This document shows positions 1-8,684 of a DNA stretch of 64,000 nucleotides, piece after piece. Position numbers and translations under genes: made by a program. The DNA is from Halopolyspora algeriensis (GTDB lineage: Bacteria > Actinomycetota > Actinomycetes > Mycobacteriales > Pseudonocardiaceae), in contig NZ_QPJC01000001.1 of assembly GCF_003337235.1 (NCBI RefSeq), forward strand, positions 586,353 to 650,352. The letters are read 5' to 3'. Under the pieces are notes generated by a model. It saw only the letters and a program-made list of their open reading frames with translations, ran no database searches and was not told the origin of the DNA. Each line of letters starts with the position of its first letter. Position 1 is the first letter of the stretch.

Positions 1-265
1 GTACGGGGTCCAGGCCGCCGGGATGCCAGGGGCCGCAGCGCAGCAGCCGCCACAGGGTCAGCCCGCTTCCGCGAAACGCACCGTGCACCGTCAGCGCTTC
101 CACCGCGTAAGCACTGCAACTCGGGTAGAACCGGCACATCGGGGGGAGCAGCGGCGAGATCACCGCGCGGTAGAGCCGGATGGGCAGGAGCAGGATCCAC
201 GCAAGCGGCCCTGGGCGCCGCGCGACATCGCGGTGCCGATCGGCGGATTGGTCTTGCTCTGCCAT
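1..265 (-). CDS. yidD: YidD membrane protein insertion efficiency factor (3' end cut by window edge)
   Basis: YidD is a small membrane-associated protein thought to help YidC/Sec insert membrane proteins; it is normally encoded between rnpA and yidC. The reverse-strand frame starts [11 protein letters not shown], then carries an amphipathic segment ([20 protein letters not shown]) and the family Cys-rich core [15 protein letters not shown] and RCGPWHPGG, which are diagnostic. The start ATG is at 263-265, 13 bases after the rnpA stop, so the genes are co-transcribed. About 88 residues are visible; the C-terminus runs off the left edge. A second ATG at 268-270 is out of frame. Confidence 0.93.
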   Translation of the reverse strand, partial: MAEQDQSADRHRDVARRPGPLAWILLLPIRLYRAVISPLLPPMCRFYPSCSAYAVEALTVHGAFRGSGLTLWRLLRCGPWHPGGLDPV

Positions 266-278
266 CACATGTGTTCCG

Positions 279-770
279 TCAATGAGAGCCCGCGGCCGAA
301 GTGGGCAACTGCAGCTTGCGGAATGCGGCGTCGAGGTCCTTGCCCAATTCACGACTGTTCGCCCGGGCGGCCGGGGGTAAGGCACGCACCACCACCAGTG
401 TGCCAGGTGGCAGCCCTGCGAGACGATCGCGCATCAGATGCCGCAGACGCCGCGCGACACGGTGACGCACCACCGCATTGCCGACGGCCTTGCTCACGAC
501 AAAACCCACCCGGGTCGGTTCGCCCCGTTCCCGGGTGGGTGCCGTCTCGATGGGCGAGGCCTCGTCATCGGTCCGATGCCCCCCACTGGTTCGTCGGGGC
601 GTTGCCTCGCCCGGGCCGGACACATCGGCACGTGGCGCAGCAGCACCCGCACCGCCCGACCCCGGCAGCAACACATGCACCACCAGGCGTGATCGCCCGG
701 ATCGGCGACCACGACGGACCACCAGGCTGAAGTCCTGGCTTCGGGTCAGGCGGGCAGCCGCAGGAAGCAC
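279..770 (-). CDS. rnpA: Ribonuclease P protein component
   Basis: This is the protein subunit of RNase P, which helps the catalytic RNA process tRNA 5' ends. The N-terminus [21 protein letters not shown] and the central RNR-type motif ([19 protein letters not shown]) with the preceding VGFVVSKA strand are typical of RnpA. At 163 residues it is longer than the usual 115-130. The excess is a Pro/Arg/Gly/Ala-rich insert at roughly residues 38-84, between the first beta strand and the RVGFVV strand. It sits in the conserved rpmH-rnpA-yidD order reading away from dnaA. Confidence 0.95.
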   Translation of the reverse strand: MLPAAARLTRSQDFSLVVRRGRRSGRSRLVVHVLLPGSGGAGAAAPRADVSGPGEATPRRTSGGHRTDDEASPIETAPTRERGEPTRVGFVVSKAVGNAVVRHRVARRLRHLMRDRLAGLPPGTLVVVRALPPAARANSRELGKDLDAAFRKLQLPTSAAGSH

Positions 771-783
771 GGTCCGCAGACGC

Positions 784-927
784 TCAGGCGGTCAGCTGCT
801 TACGACCCCTGCGGCGACGAGCGGCCACGATCGCGCGGCCGGCCCGGGTGCGCATGCGCAGCCGGAACCCGTGGGTCTTGGCCCGCTTACGATTGTTCGG
901 CTGATAGGTGCGCTTGCCCTTGCTCAC
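784..927 (-). CDS. rpmH: 50S ribosomal protein L34
   Basis: This is the smallest large-subunit protein (47 residues, very basic). The sequence [20 protein letters not shown], then [20 protein letters not shown], matches the L34 family along its whole length. The start is GTG (925-927), preceded on the minus strand by a GGGAGAAT ribosome-binding site. It is the first gene of the leftward rpmH-rnpA-yidD operon, divergent from dnaA across a 643-base spacer, as in most actinobacteria. rnpA follows after 13 bases. Confidence 0.97.
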   Translation of the reverse strand: MSKGKRTYQPNNRKRAKTHGFRLRMRTRAGRAIVAARRRRGRKQLTA

Positions 928-1570
928 GGTCGATTCTCCCGGTTACTACAGGCGCAAAATGGCCACAGTGGCTCGGTCAGGTACCCCCCACCCGCCAGGC
1001 TGCGATCGCCGCTTTCCCGACTGTGGCCGGGCCCGGCAGGAAATGCGTGCTACATCAGTGCGAGGTGGCACACAGCGCCCGAACACCAAGCGCCCGAACA
1101 CCGTCGGAAATCAAGCGCGATCGCATGCCCGCTTGTACAGCGGGGGACTGTACGAGGGTACGCAGGGCGAGAAGCCGGTTCCAAACCGGGGTGCCACCTC
1201 TACCCCGCACACTGCCCCCGCGGCTTGCTGACCGCGGCTGTTCCCGGCGGCCTTGAAGACCACGAGAGCCACTTGCTAACCTGCCCGTCCGCTCACGCGC
1301 TCGGGTTCACCGATCGGCGCGGGTCTGCGACCCGGAGGTCACAAGAACCCGGCGTCATGGCTTGACCTCGATCGACACAGCACCGTGGGCCCCACGGCGC
1401 ACCATCACGCCATTCTGCCGTACCTTCGTGCACAGTTGTGGACAACTCTGTGGATACGTATCTCGACAACGTCCATTCAGAGCTGACCCGACCACCCGCG
1501 CAGATCCTGCGATTCGCGCGGGTACCGGGGCGCGCGGGTCACGTGCCAACGAGGGGAGGGGAGCCCAGCG
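928..1570. promoter_or_regulatory. rpmH-dnaA divergent intergenic region with DnaA boxes
   Basis: This 643-base spacer lies between the divergent rpmH and dnaA genes and should hold both promoters. Two inverted DnaA boxes are visible about 120 bases before the dnaA GTG: TGTGGACAA at 1437-1445 (reverse complement of TTGTCCACA) and TGTGGATAC at 1449-1457. This placement fits autoregulation of dnaA by DnaA. A purine-rich ribosome-binding site (GAGGGGAGGGGAG, about 1552-1564) precedes the dnaA start. I could not identify -10/-35 elements with confidence and see no further gene. Confidence 0.65.
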
Positions 1571-3478
1571 GTGTCCGAGCACCAAGCCGATCTCGAGCGA
1601 GTTTGGGACGAGGTGGTGCACGAGCTGTCCTCGGGCACGCTCTCGCCCCAGCAGCGCGCGTGGATGCGTGTCACACGCCCGATCGGACTGCTGGACGGCA
1701 CCGCCCTGCTGGCCGCCCCGAGCGACTTCGCCAAGGAAGCGATCGAGCGTGCCCTGCGAGATCCGATCACCGAGGCGCTCTCGCGCAGGCTGGGCCGCTC
1801 CGTTTCTCTGGCCGTCAAGGTGGACACCACCGTTCCGGCACCGACCCGACCGGTCACCCAGCAGCCCTCCGCCCCCGAATCCCAGGACCATCGGGATCCG
1901 TCCGCCGGAGTGAGTGAGTCCGAGTACACCTGGCCCGCCTATGAGGAGTCCGTCCACGGGGACTCGCACCATCCCCCGGGCCCGCAGTCGGGCGTGCGCT
2001 ACGACGGACCTGCCGATCGGTCCCCGGAGTACTGGACGCACGACCGACCCGCGACCGACCCCGGAACGCCTCCCTACGCCAATACCGCACACACCGGCTC
2101 GATCAGCGGATCGCTGCCCACAGCATCGACGGCGGGGCAGTCCGCGGAGCCGCCCGCGGGCCCGTCTGCCGTAGAACCACAGGATCACGGGTTGTTCCCC
2201 GCACCCTCGTGGCCCGGGAGACGAACCGGTACCGAGCGCGGGTGGTCGGCAGCCGAACGTGCGAGCACGGACGACCCCACCCACGCCGAGGCTGTCGGCG
2301 AGACCGAAACGGATGAGGACGACGGCGGTGAGACGCTCGAGTCCCCCCACGAGGGCTGGCCGACCGCAGGCGGCGGGAGCCAACCCGAAACTCAGCAGGG
2401 TCAGCCGTTCACCGCACCGAAGCACGGGCCACCCACCTCGCAGACCCGCCTCAACGCGAAGTACACCTTCGACACGTTCGTGATCGGGGCTTCCAACCGC
2501 TTCGCCCACGCTGCGGCCGTGGCCGGTGCGGAGGCTCCGGCCCGCGCGTACAACCCGCTGTTCATCTGGGGCGAGTCCGGACTGGGCAAGACGCACCTGC
2601 TGCATGCGGTGGGCCACTACACGCAACGCCTGTTCCCGGGAATGCGCGTACGCTACGTCTCCACCGAGGAGTTCACCAACGACTTCATCAACTCGTTGCG
2701 TGACGATCGGCAGGTCGCCTTCCAGCGTCGCTACCGCAATGTCGACGTACTGCTGGTCGACGACATCCAGTTCCTGGAGGGCAAGGAAGGAACCCAGGAG
2801 GAGTTCTTCCACACCTTCAACACACTGCACAACTCCAACAAGCAGATCGTGGTTTCCTCCGACCGCCCTCCGAAGAGCCTCCACACCTTGGAGGACCGGC
2901 TGCGTACGCGCTTCGAGTGGGGACTGATCACCGATATCCAGCCGCCTGAGCTGGAAACCCGAATCGCGATTCTGCGCAAGAAGGCCGCACAGGACAGGCT
3001 CGCCGCCCCCGCCGAGGTCTTGGAGTTCATCGCGGCACGGATCGAGCGCAACATCCGCGAGCTGGAGGGCGCGCTGATCCGGGTGACCGCGTTCGCTTCG
3101 CTGAACCAGCAGCCGGTGGACGTGCAACTGGCCGAGATCGTGTTGCGGGATCTCATCCCGGACTCGCACACCCCGGAGATCACCGCACAGACGATCATGT
3201 CGGTGACCGCCGAGTTCTTCGAGGTCACCGTGGACGATCTGTGCGGACCGGGCAAGACGAAGGCGCTGGCCCAGGCTCGGCAGATCGCCATGTACTTGTG
3301 CCGGGAGCTCACCGACTCGTCCCTGCCGAAGATCGGCCAGAGCTTCGGCGGCCGCGACCACACGACGGTCATGTATGCGGACAAGAAGATCCGCAAGGGG
3401 ATGGCCGAGCGCCGCCGTGTCTACGACCAGGTTCAGGAGCTCACTGCGCGCATCAAGCAGCAGGCCACCCTCTTCTGA
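1571..3478 (+). CDS. dnaA: Chromosomal replication initiator protein DnaA
   Basis: DnaA is an AAA+ ATPase that binds DnaA boxes in oriC, melts the origin and recruits the helicase. The 635-residue protein has an N-terminal domain I ([21 protein letters not shown]), then a long acidic Pro/Ser/Thr/Gly-rich linker (domain II, roughly residues 90-300). The ATPase follows, with Walker A GESGLGKT (334-341) and Walker [12 protein letters not shown]. The C-terminal DNA-binding signature is [21 protein letters not shown]. The linker makes it longer than the roughly 450-510 residues of most bacteria, as also seen in Streptomyces. The start is GTG behind a GGGGAGGGG site. oriC lies immediately downstream. 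Confidence 0.98.
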   Translation: MSEHQADLERVWDEVVHELSSGTLSPQQRAWMRVTRPIGLLDGTALLAAPSDFAKEAIERALRDPITEALSRRLGRSVSLAVKVDTTVPAPTRPVTQQPSAPESQDHRDPSAGVSESEYTWPAYEESVHGDSHHPPGPQSGVRYDGPADRSPEYWTHDRPATDPGTPPYANTAHTGSISGSLPTASTAGQSAEPPAGPSAVEPQDHGLFPAPSWPGRRTGTERGWSAAERASTDDPTHAEAVGETETDEDDGGETLESPHEGWPTAGGGSQPETQQGQPFTAPKHGPPTSQTRLNAKYTFDTFVIGASNRFAHAAAVAGAEAPARAYNPLFIWGESGLGKTHLLHAVGHYTQRLFPGMRVRYVSTEEFTNDFINSLRDDRQVAFQRRYRNVDVLLVDDIQFLEGKEGTQEEFFHTFNTLHNSNKQIVVSSDRPPKSLHTLEDRLRTRFEWGLITDIQPPELETRIAILRKKAAQDRLAAPAEVLEFIAARIERNIRELEGALIRVTAFASLNQQPVDVQLAEIVLRDLIPDSHTPEITAQTIMSVTAEFFEVTVDDLCGPGKTKALAQARQIAMYLCRELTDSSLPKIGQSFGGRDHTTVMYADKKIRKGMAERRRVYDQVQELTARIKQQATLF

Positions 3479-3799
3479 GCCACGCGCAGTTCCCTCACCC
3501 CACGTTCGGGACTCCGCTGTGACCGGCACTGGTCTTTTCGCGCCTTCACATGTCGACGCCCGTGCATCATGGCGGGGATCCGGCCTCTTCGGCGCCGTGA
3601 AGCGGATCTCTCGGTCTGTTTGCGTACGCATCGGTATCCACCATGCCCTGCCGCGGGGCTCGGACACAGCGGGCGCTGCACGAGCCCGCACGAACCGCGA
3701 CAAAACGGACCGCATCGAGCGGTGAGGGCCTTCGGATACGGAGTGTCACGGTAAGGCGCGATCCTTACCCGGTTGTGAATTACCGCATCATCGACGGCC

Positions 3800-4250
3800 G
3801 ACAACCCGTTGGTAACCCGAGTTGTCCACAGACAAATCCGTCCCCAGGCCTGCGCTGCGACACTACGAAAATCAATCACAAGCTGTACACAAAGATCCCG
3901 GACTTGCCCACAGGGAGAGGGCCAGTTGCCCACAAGTTGTCCACAGAGTTGTCCACAACCCGATCGATGGACGAGGTGGCCCCCACAAGCGCTGGGGATA
4001 ACCCGGCCTCTCCCTGGGGATGGACTGGGGACAGATCGACAGAAGCTGGGGATGAGTCTGTCCACAAGCGAAGTTGTCCACAGACGATCAGCGTGATCCA
4101 CAAGTTACTCACAGTGGAGTCCACAACCACATGCACGAGATGACCAGCACAGAACCGACTTGTCCCCAATATCCACAGCCCCTACTACTTCGGCTGGTTT
4201 TTCTCTTTTCTTTGGGAAAAAAGAAAAAAGAAGGGGACGTGGACAAGTGG
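3800..4250. other. oriC: Chromosomal replication origin oriC (DnaA-box cluster)
   Basis: The non-coding dnaA-dnaN spacer carries a dense array of DnaA boxes. Perfect TTGTCCACA copies occur at 3822-3830, 3937-3945, 3949-3957 and 4074-4082. Near matches: CTGTACACA 3883-3891, TTGCCCACA 3904-3912 and 3926-3934, CTGTCCACA 4058-4066, TTACTCACA 4104-4112, TTGTCCCCA 4160-4168 and ATATCCACA 4169-4177. TGGGGATAA lies inverted at 3993-4001, and CGTGGACAA inverted at 4238-4246. An AT-rich tract lies at 4183-4234. The dnaA-oriC-dnaN arrangement is the standard actinobacterial one. The 3479-3800 stretch holds no box or gene that I can see. Confidence 0.95.
4183..4234. other. AT-rich polypyrimidine/polypurine tract, candidate DNA unwinding element
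   Basis: This is the only strongly AT-rich stretch of the origin. A pyrimidine arm (TTTTTCTCTTTTCTTT, 4198-4213) is followed by GGG and a purine arm (AAAAAAGAAAAAAGAA, about 4217-4232). The arms are near-complementary, so the tract could melt easily or form a hairpin. It adjoins the last DnaA boxes on the dnaN side. Function as the unwinding element is inferred from position and composition; a terminator-like role is the alternative. Confidence 0.55.
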
Positions 4251-4376
4251 GCGAGCGGCGCGTTGTGGTCGCCGGAACCCGGACCGCACGAGCAGGGACC
4301 CGGATGACGCGCGCACAGCGCAGGTTCTACGGTGGGACTCCCCGTACCCGACCGACGGCCTGACGGTCGGGGAGTT

Positions 4377-4404
4377 CTTGCCGGTACCGGACCGTGCCGG
4401 CAAG
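4377..4404 (+). promoter_or_regulatory. Short inverted repeat in the dnaN leader
   Basis: CTTGCCGG (4377-4384) and CCGGCAAG (4397-4404) form an 8-bp perfect stem with a 12-base loop about 80 bases before the dnaN ATG. A smaller CCGAC/GTCGG pairing lies just upstream. It could be a leader hairpin or a terminator remnant; no T-tract follows. This is sequence observation only. Confidence 0.3.
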
Positions 4405-4482
4405 AGCCCATGCGTGAGCACAGCTGTCCGCTCGACCGAAGTTCCCGGCAAGCCGCTCAGTGGCTGGACCGAAAGGACGCCC

Positions 4483-5607
4483 ATGAAGATCCGCGTGGAA
4501 CGTGATGGCCTCGCCGATGCCGTCGCCTGGGTCGCACGCAGCGTTCCGTCGCGGCCACCGGTCCCGGTCCTGGGCGGGGTGCTGCTCGACGCGAGTTCCG
4601 AGGACACCCTGACCATCTCGGGCTTCGATTACGAGGTCTCGGCTCAGGTCGGTGTCGAGGCCACGGTCGAATCGACCGGCCGTACCCTGGTGTCCGGTCG
4701 GCTGCTCGCCGACATCACCAAGGCGTTGCCGTCCCGCCCGGTCGACATCACCGTGGACGGCAGCCGCGTCGGCATCACCTGCGGGAGTTCCCGGTTCAGC
4801 CTCCCGACGATGCCGGTGGAGGACTACCCTCAGCTGCCCGGCATGCCCGAGCACGCCGGTTCCGTCCCCGGTGACCTCTTCGGCGAAGCCGTATCCCAAG
4901 TCGCGATTGCCGCGGGCAAGGACGAGACGCTGCCGATGCTCACCGGCGTCCGGATCGAGATCGACTCCGACCGCCTGACGATGGTGGCCACGGATCGCTT
5001 CCGGCTCGCCATGCGGGAGTTCGCCTGGGAACCGAGCGGATCGGTGGCCGACACGGCGGTGCTCGTCCCGGCCAAAACCCTGGCGGATTCGGCCAAAACC
5101 CTGGCCAGCGCGGACAGCAAGGTCGAGATCTCCCTCGCCTCGGGGGACGGCCTGCTCGGGCTCTCCGGTCCCCGGCGCCGCAACACCAGCCGGCTGCTCG
5201 ACGCCGAGTTCCCGAAGTACCGTCAGTTGCTGCCCACGGAAACCTCGGCGAGCGCGATCGTCGACGTCACCCCGCTGGTGGAAGCGATCAAGCGAGTCTC
5301 CCTGGTTGCCGAGCGCGGTACCCAGGTTCGCCTGGAGTTCTCCGATTCCGGACTGCGCCTGACCGCAGGGGGCGATGACGAAGGCAGCGCGGAGGAGGAG
5401 CTGGCCGTCGAGTTCTCGGGCGATCCGCTCACCGTCGCGTTCAATCCCGGCTATCTGCTCGACGGGCTCGGCGCATTGAAGACCGACCGGGCCCAGATGC
5501 TGTTCACCACCTCAAGCCGGCCCGCGCTCATCAAACCGGTGGGGCAGGATGGCGAAGTGAGTGAGGGATACCTCTACCTGCTGATGCCGGTTCGGATGCC
5601 CGGCTGA
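4483..5607 (+). CDS. dnaN: DNA polymerase III beta subunit (sliding clamp)
   Basis: This is the ring-shaped processivity clamp that tethers Pol III and other factors to DNA. The 374-residue product begins [20 protein letters not shown] and ends with the typical clamp C-terminus [12 protein letters not shown]; length and the three-domain clamp pattern are normal. I chose the ATG at 4483 because it is preceded by GAAAGGACG and matches known DnaN N-termini, although the frame is open further upstream from 4378. It lies directly downstream of oriC; gnd and recF follow on the same strand. Confidence 0.97.
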   Translation: MKIRVERDGLADAVAWVARSVPSRPPVPVLGGVLLDASSEDTLTISGFDYEVSAQVGVEATVESTGRTLVSGRLLADITKALPSRPVDITVDGSRVGITCGSSRFSLPTMPVEDYPQLPGMPEHAGSVPGDLFGEAVSQVAIAAGKDETLPMLTGVRIEIDSDRLTMVATDRFRLAMREFAWEPSGSVADTAVLVPAKTLADSAKTLASADSKVEISLASGDGLLGLSGPRRRNTSRLLDAEFPKYRQLLPTETSASAIVDVTPLVEAIKRVSLVAERGTQVRLEFSDSGLRLTAGGDDEGSAEEELAVEFSGDPLTVAFNPGYLLDGLGALKTDRAQMLFTTSSRPALIKPVGQDGEVSEGYLYLLMPVRMPG

Positions 5608-5681
5608 ATCACCGGGCCCGCCGATGGGTACATATCCCTTACCGGCAACCAAGATCCCCGAACAGCAGCCAAGGAGTTCCG

Positions 5682-6569
5682 GTGCAACTCGGTCTCATCG
5701 GTTTGGGCAGGATGGGTTCCAACATGCGTGACCGGCTACGCGCGGCCGGCCACGAGGTCGTGGGGTACGACCGCAATCCGCAAGTCAGCGATGTCACCTC
5801 GCTCACCGACTTGGTGCAGCAACTGCAGGCACCACGTGTGGTGTGGATCATGGTTCCGCACGGTGCTCCGACACGCCAGGTTCTCGAGGAGTTGGGGGAC
5901 TCCCTCGAGGCTGATGACCTGGTACTCGAGGGCGGCAACTCGCGATTCACCGACGACCGGTCGAACGCCGCCATGTTGGCGGAGAGGGGCATCAAATACG
6001 TCGATGTCGGCGTTTCCGGAGGTGTCTGGGGGGCCGAGAACGGTTATGGTCTGATGGCCGGAGGGGATACCGAGGACATCGAGCGAGCGATGCCGATCTT
6101 CGATGCTCTGCGCCCGCCGGGTGACCGGGACAAGGGTTTCGCACATGCCGGGCCGGTCGGTGCGGGCCACTACGCCAAGATGGTGCACAACGGCATCGAG
6201 TACGGCTTGATGCAGGCCTATGCCGAGGGTTTCGAGTTGCTGGCCGCTTCCGAGGTCGTCACCGACGTACCCGCGACCATCAAGGCGTGGAGCCAGGGGA
6301 CCGTCGTGCGCTCCTGGTTGCTGGACCTGCTGGTCCGGGCCCTGGAGGAGGATCCGGAACTCGAGCGGTTGCGCGGCTACGTCAGTGACTCCGGTGAAGG
6401 GCGGTGGACGATCGAGGAGTCGATCAACAACGCGGTGCCGACACCGGCGATCACCTCGGCGCTGTTCGCCCGGTTCGCCTCACGTCAGGAGGACTCGCCC
6501 GCGATGAAGGCGGTCGCGGCACTGCGCAACCAGTTCGGTGGTCACTCCGTTCAATCCAGCGACGAGTGA
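5682..6569 (+). CDS. gnd: 6-phosphogluconate dehydrogenase, short (GntZ/NAD-type) form
   Basis: This enzyme oxidatively decarboxylates 6-phosphogluconate to ribulose 5-phosphate in the pentose phosphate pathway. The 295-residue protein has the Rossmann motif GLIGLGRMGSNM at the N-terminus, the substrate/catalytic segment (VGAGHYAKMVHNGIEYGLMQ) and DVGVSGGVWGAENGYGLMAG. This is the shorter actinobacterial/YqeC type of about 300 residues rather than the 470-residue enzyme. The start is GTG with AAGGAG upstream. The TTG start of recF comes 3 bases after its stop, so the two are translationally linked. Its place between dnaN and recF is conserved in actinobacteria. Confidence 0.93.
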   Translation: MQLGLIGLGRMGSNMRDRLRAAGHEVVGYDRNPQVSDVTSLTDLVQQLQAPRVVWIMVPHGAPTRQVLEELGDSLEADDLVLEGGNSRFTDDRSNAAMLAERGIKYVDVGVSGGVWGAENGYGLMAGGDTEDIERAMPIFDALRPPGDRDKGFAHAGPVGAGHYAKMVHNGIEYGLMQAYAEGFELLAASEVVTDVPATIKAWSQGTVVRSWLLDLLVRALEEDPELERLRGYVSDSGEGRWTIEESINNAVPTPAITSALFARFASRQEDSPAMKAVAALRNQFGGHSVQSSDE

Positions 6570-6572
6570 GCC

Positions 6573-7784
6573 TTGTACGTTCGCCACCTACAACTGACCG
6601 ACTTCCGCTCCTGGCAGCACCTCGACCTCGCATTCGATGCCGGGCCGAGCGTGCTGGTCGGGGCGAACGGGCAGGGCAAGACGAACCTTGTCGAGGCACT
6701 CGGATACGTTTCCACACTCGGTTCACACCGCGTGTCCGGTGACGCTCCTCTGATCCGGCGCGGGACCCAGCGGGCCGTGGTGCGGGTCGCCGTTGTTCAT
6801 GCGGGGCGAGAGCTGCTGGTGGAACTCGAGATCGCCGCGGGCCGGGCGAACCGGGCCAGGATCAATCGCGGAGCGGCCTGTCGTCCCCGGGATGTACTGG
6901 GGGCCCTGCGCACCGTCCTGTTCGCGCCGGAGGACCTGGTCATGGTACGGGGAGAGCCCGGCGATCGGCGCCGCTTCCTCGACGACCTGCTGGTTTCCCG
7001 CACACCGCGCTATGCGGGTGTGCGCACCGATTACGAACGCGTGCTCAAGCAGCGCAGCGCGCTGCTGAAATCTGCGGGAGCGGCGCGCAAGAGCGGGATG
7101 AACTCGGATGACCTGCGCACCCTCGAGGTATGGGACGGGCACCTGGCTCGCCACGGAGCCGACCTGCTGGCGGGCAGGCTCGATCTGGTGGCCGACCTGG
7201 CCCCGCACGTGGCCGATGCGTACGCGAGCGTGGCCGCGCCGTCCGAGGCTTCGGACACGGCATCGCAGGGAGTGGACCCTTCCGGGCGATCCGCCGACGT
7301 GAGTTACCGCAGCAGTCTCGGAAGTTCTCTGCCCGAGGGGTTCGGCCTGACCCGCGGCACTCGCGCAGGAGACGAACAGGGCCGGAAATCGCTGGAGTCC
7401 GCCCTGCTGGCCGAACTGGAACGCGTGCGTGGCCAGGAACTCGAACGTGGTGTCTCCCTGGTGGGGCCGCATCGGGACGACCTCGACCTCGTGCTCGGCG
7501 ATGCCCCGGCGAAGGGATACGCCAGCCACGGTGAGTCCTGGTCGCTGGCCCTGGCACTGCGACTGGCTTCTTACCACCTGCTGACAGCGGACGGCGCGGA
7601 ACCGGTGCTGATACTCGACGACGTCTTCGCCGAGCTCGACCGCAGGCGGCGCGCGCGGTTGGCCGAGCTGGTGGCTGGGGCCGAGCAAGTGCTGGTGACG
7701 GCTGCCGTTGACGAGGACGTTCCCGGCGAGCTGTCCGGTGTCCGGTTCGAGGTGGGGGGCGGTGAGGTGCAGCGTGTCGCATGA
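6573..7784 (+). CDS. recF: DNA replication and repair protein RecF
   Basis: RecF is an SMC-like ABC ATPase that binds gapped DNA and, with RecO and RecR, loads RecA. The 403-residue protein starts [19 protein letters not shown] and carries Walker [10 protein letters not shown] near residue 33. The C-terminal Walker B region reads [14 protein letters not shown] with the ABC signature region upstream. A Ser/Gly-rich insertion (about residues 225-270) makes it slightly longer than the usual 370-385. The start is TTG immediately after gnd, and its last codons overlap the dciA start. Confidence 0.96.
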   Translation: MYVRHLQLTDFRSWQHLDLAFDAGPSVLVGANGQGKTNLVEALGYVSTLGSHRVSGDAPLIRRGTQRAVVRVAVVHAGRELLVELEIAAGRANRARINRGAACRPRDVLGALRTVLFAPEDLVMVRGEPGDRRRFLDDLLVSRTPRYAGVRTDYERVLKQRSALLKSAGAARKSGMNSDDLRTLEVWDGHLARHGADLLAGRLDLVADLAPHVADAYASVAAPSEASDTASQGVDPSGRSADVSYRSSLGSSLPEGFGLTRGTRAGDEQGRKSLESALLAELERVRGQELERGVSLVGPHRDDLDLVLGDAPAKGYASHGESWSLALALRLASYHLLTADGAEPVLILDDVFAELDRRRRARLAELVAGAEQVLVTAAVDEDVPGELSGVRFEVGGGEVQRVA

Positions 7785-8502
7785 TTCCCGTTCGGCCCGC
7801 GGTGGAGCTCTGCGGTCTCCTGCCCGGAATCCGATGTCACGCAGCGTGCTCGACTCTCCTTCTGCCTTCCCTGCGGAGGGCAACCGCCACACGAATGGGG
7901 ATAACTCTGTGGATGATGTGGATAACTCCGTGACCGGGACGTCGACCTCCGCGGAAGCCGGCGGATCCGTCTCGGAGGGGGAACCGCCTTTCCAGGACCC
8001 CTCACTGCGGGGAGCGGACCTGGCACGTGCGGCCCTGCAAGCCGCTCGGGAGCAGACGAAGACCCGGGGTCGGGGCAGGCCCCGCAAGAAGGCGGCAGGC
8101 ACGGGAGTCCGGCGTAGGCGTGGTTGGTCGGGACCGGGAACCGACGACCGCGATCCCCAACCGCTCGGGCGGGTCGCCTCCCGCATCGCCGCCGACCACG
8201 GCTGGGCCGAACGGCTGGTCGCAGGGCAGGTTTTCGGCAGGTGGGCAGCACTGGTGGGTGACGATGTCGCCGAACACACCAAGCCCGTGGCCCTGCAGGA
8301 GGGTGTGCTCACCGTGCAGGCGGAGTCGACCGCCTGGGCCACGCAACTACGGCTGCTGCAGCGCCAGATCCTCGCGCGCATCGCCGATGCCCTGGGCAAG
8401 GACACGGTTCGTCGGCTCAGAGTGCAGGGGCCTGCCGCTCCGAGCTGGCGCTACGGCCCCCGGCACATCTCCGGCCGTGGCCCGCGCGATACCTACGGTT
8501 GA
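7774..8502 (+). CDS. dciA: DciA (DUF721) replicative helicase operator
   Basis: DUF721 proteins (Rv0004 in M. tuberculosis) are the DciA helicase-associated factors that assist DnaB at initiation in bacteria lacking DnaC. The 242-residue product has a disordered N-terminus, a basic stretch ([12 protein letters not shown]) and the conserved DUF721 core near residues 130-215 ([56 protein letters not shown]). I chose GTG 7774, overlapping the recF stop by 11 bases with GGTGAGG upstream; ATG 7834 is possible. A cluster of DnaA-box sequences lies inside its 5' end (7896-7925). Position between recF and gyrB is conserved. Confidence 0.92.
   Translation: MSHDSRSARGGALRSPARNPMSRSVLDSPSAFPAEGNRHTNGDNSVDDVDNSVTGTSTSAEAGGSVSEGEPPFQDPSLRGADLARAALQAAREQTKTRGRGRPRKKAAGTGVRRRRGWSGPGTDDRDPQPLGRVASRIAADHGWAERLVAGQVFGRWAALVGDDVAEHTKPVALQEGVLTVQAESTAWATQLRLLQRQILARIADALGKDTVRRLRVQGPAAPSWRYGPRHISGRGPRDTYG
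7896..7925. promoter_or_regulatory. DnaA-box cluster inside the 5' part of dciA
   Basis: Within 30 bases there are TGGGGATAA (7896-7904, inverse of TTATCCCCA), TGTGGATGA (7909-7917, one-base variant) and TGTGGATAA (7917-7925, inverse of the consensus TTATCCACA). They sit in the poorly conserved, disordered N-terminal coding part of dciA, so protein conservation does not obviously explain them. A role in DnaA titration or control of dciA-gyrB is inference. Confidence 0.55.
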
Positions 8503-8635
8503 CCAAGGCCCCTGGCTCGAGGCGACGAGTTCGGCGCAGGCGGTTCGTACCTCTTGAAACCCACCCTGATCCGATTTGTTGGCTCTGTGGGCAATCCAGA
8601 GGGGTCCTTGGGCCGCTTCTGAGTAAGGGGACCAG

Positions 8636-8641
8636 TAGAAT
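8636..8641 (+). promoter_or_regulatory. Candidate -10 element of gyrB
   Basis: TAGAAT at 8636-8641 lies 44 bases before the gyrB GTG in the 182-base dciA-gyrB spacer and matches an actinobacterial sigma-A-type -10. No convincing -35 hexamer is spaced 16-18 bases upstream (CCGCTT at 17; TTGGGC at 22). A ribosome-binding site TAGGAG precedes the start. Confidence 0.4.
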
Positions 8642-8684
8642 GGTTATCGGACAGGCAATCCGGCTCTAGGAGACACCGAGGCCC

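Noticed and set aside
1355-3715. Very long open frame antisense to dnaA
   Set aside because: High third-position GC creates long antisense frames; the product is low-complexity, has no motifs, and dnaA on the other strand is certain. Similar antisense frames opposite recF, gyrB, gyrA and pbpA were rejected for the same reason.
4378-4482. Upstream extension of dnaN
   Set aside because: The frame is open, but known DnaN proteins start at MKIRVERD and a ribosome-binding site precedes ATG 4483.
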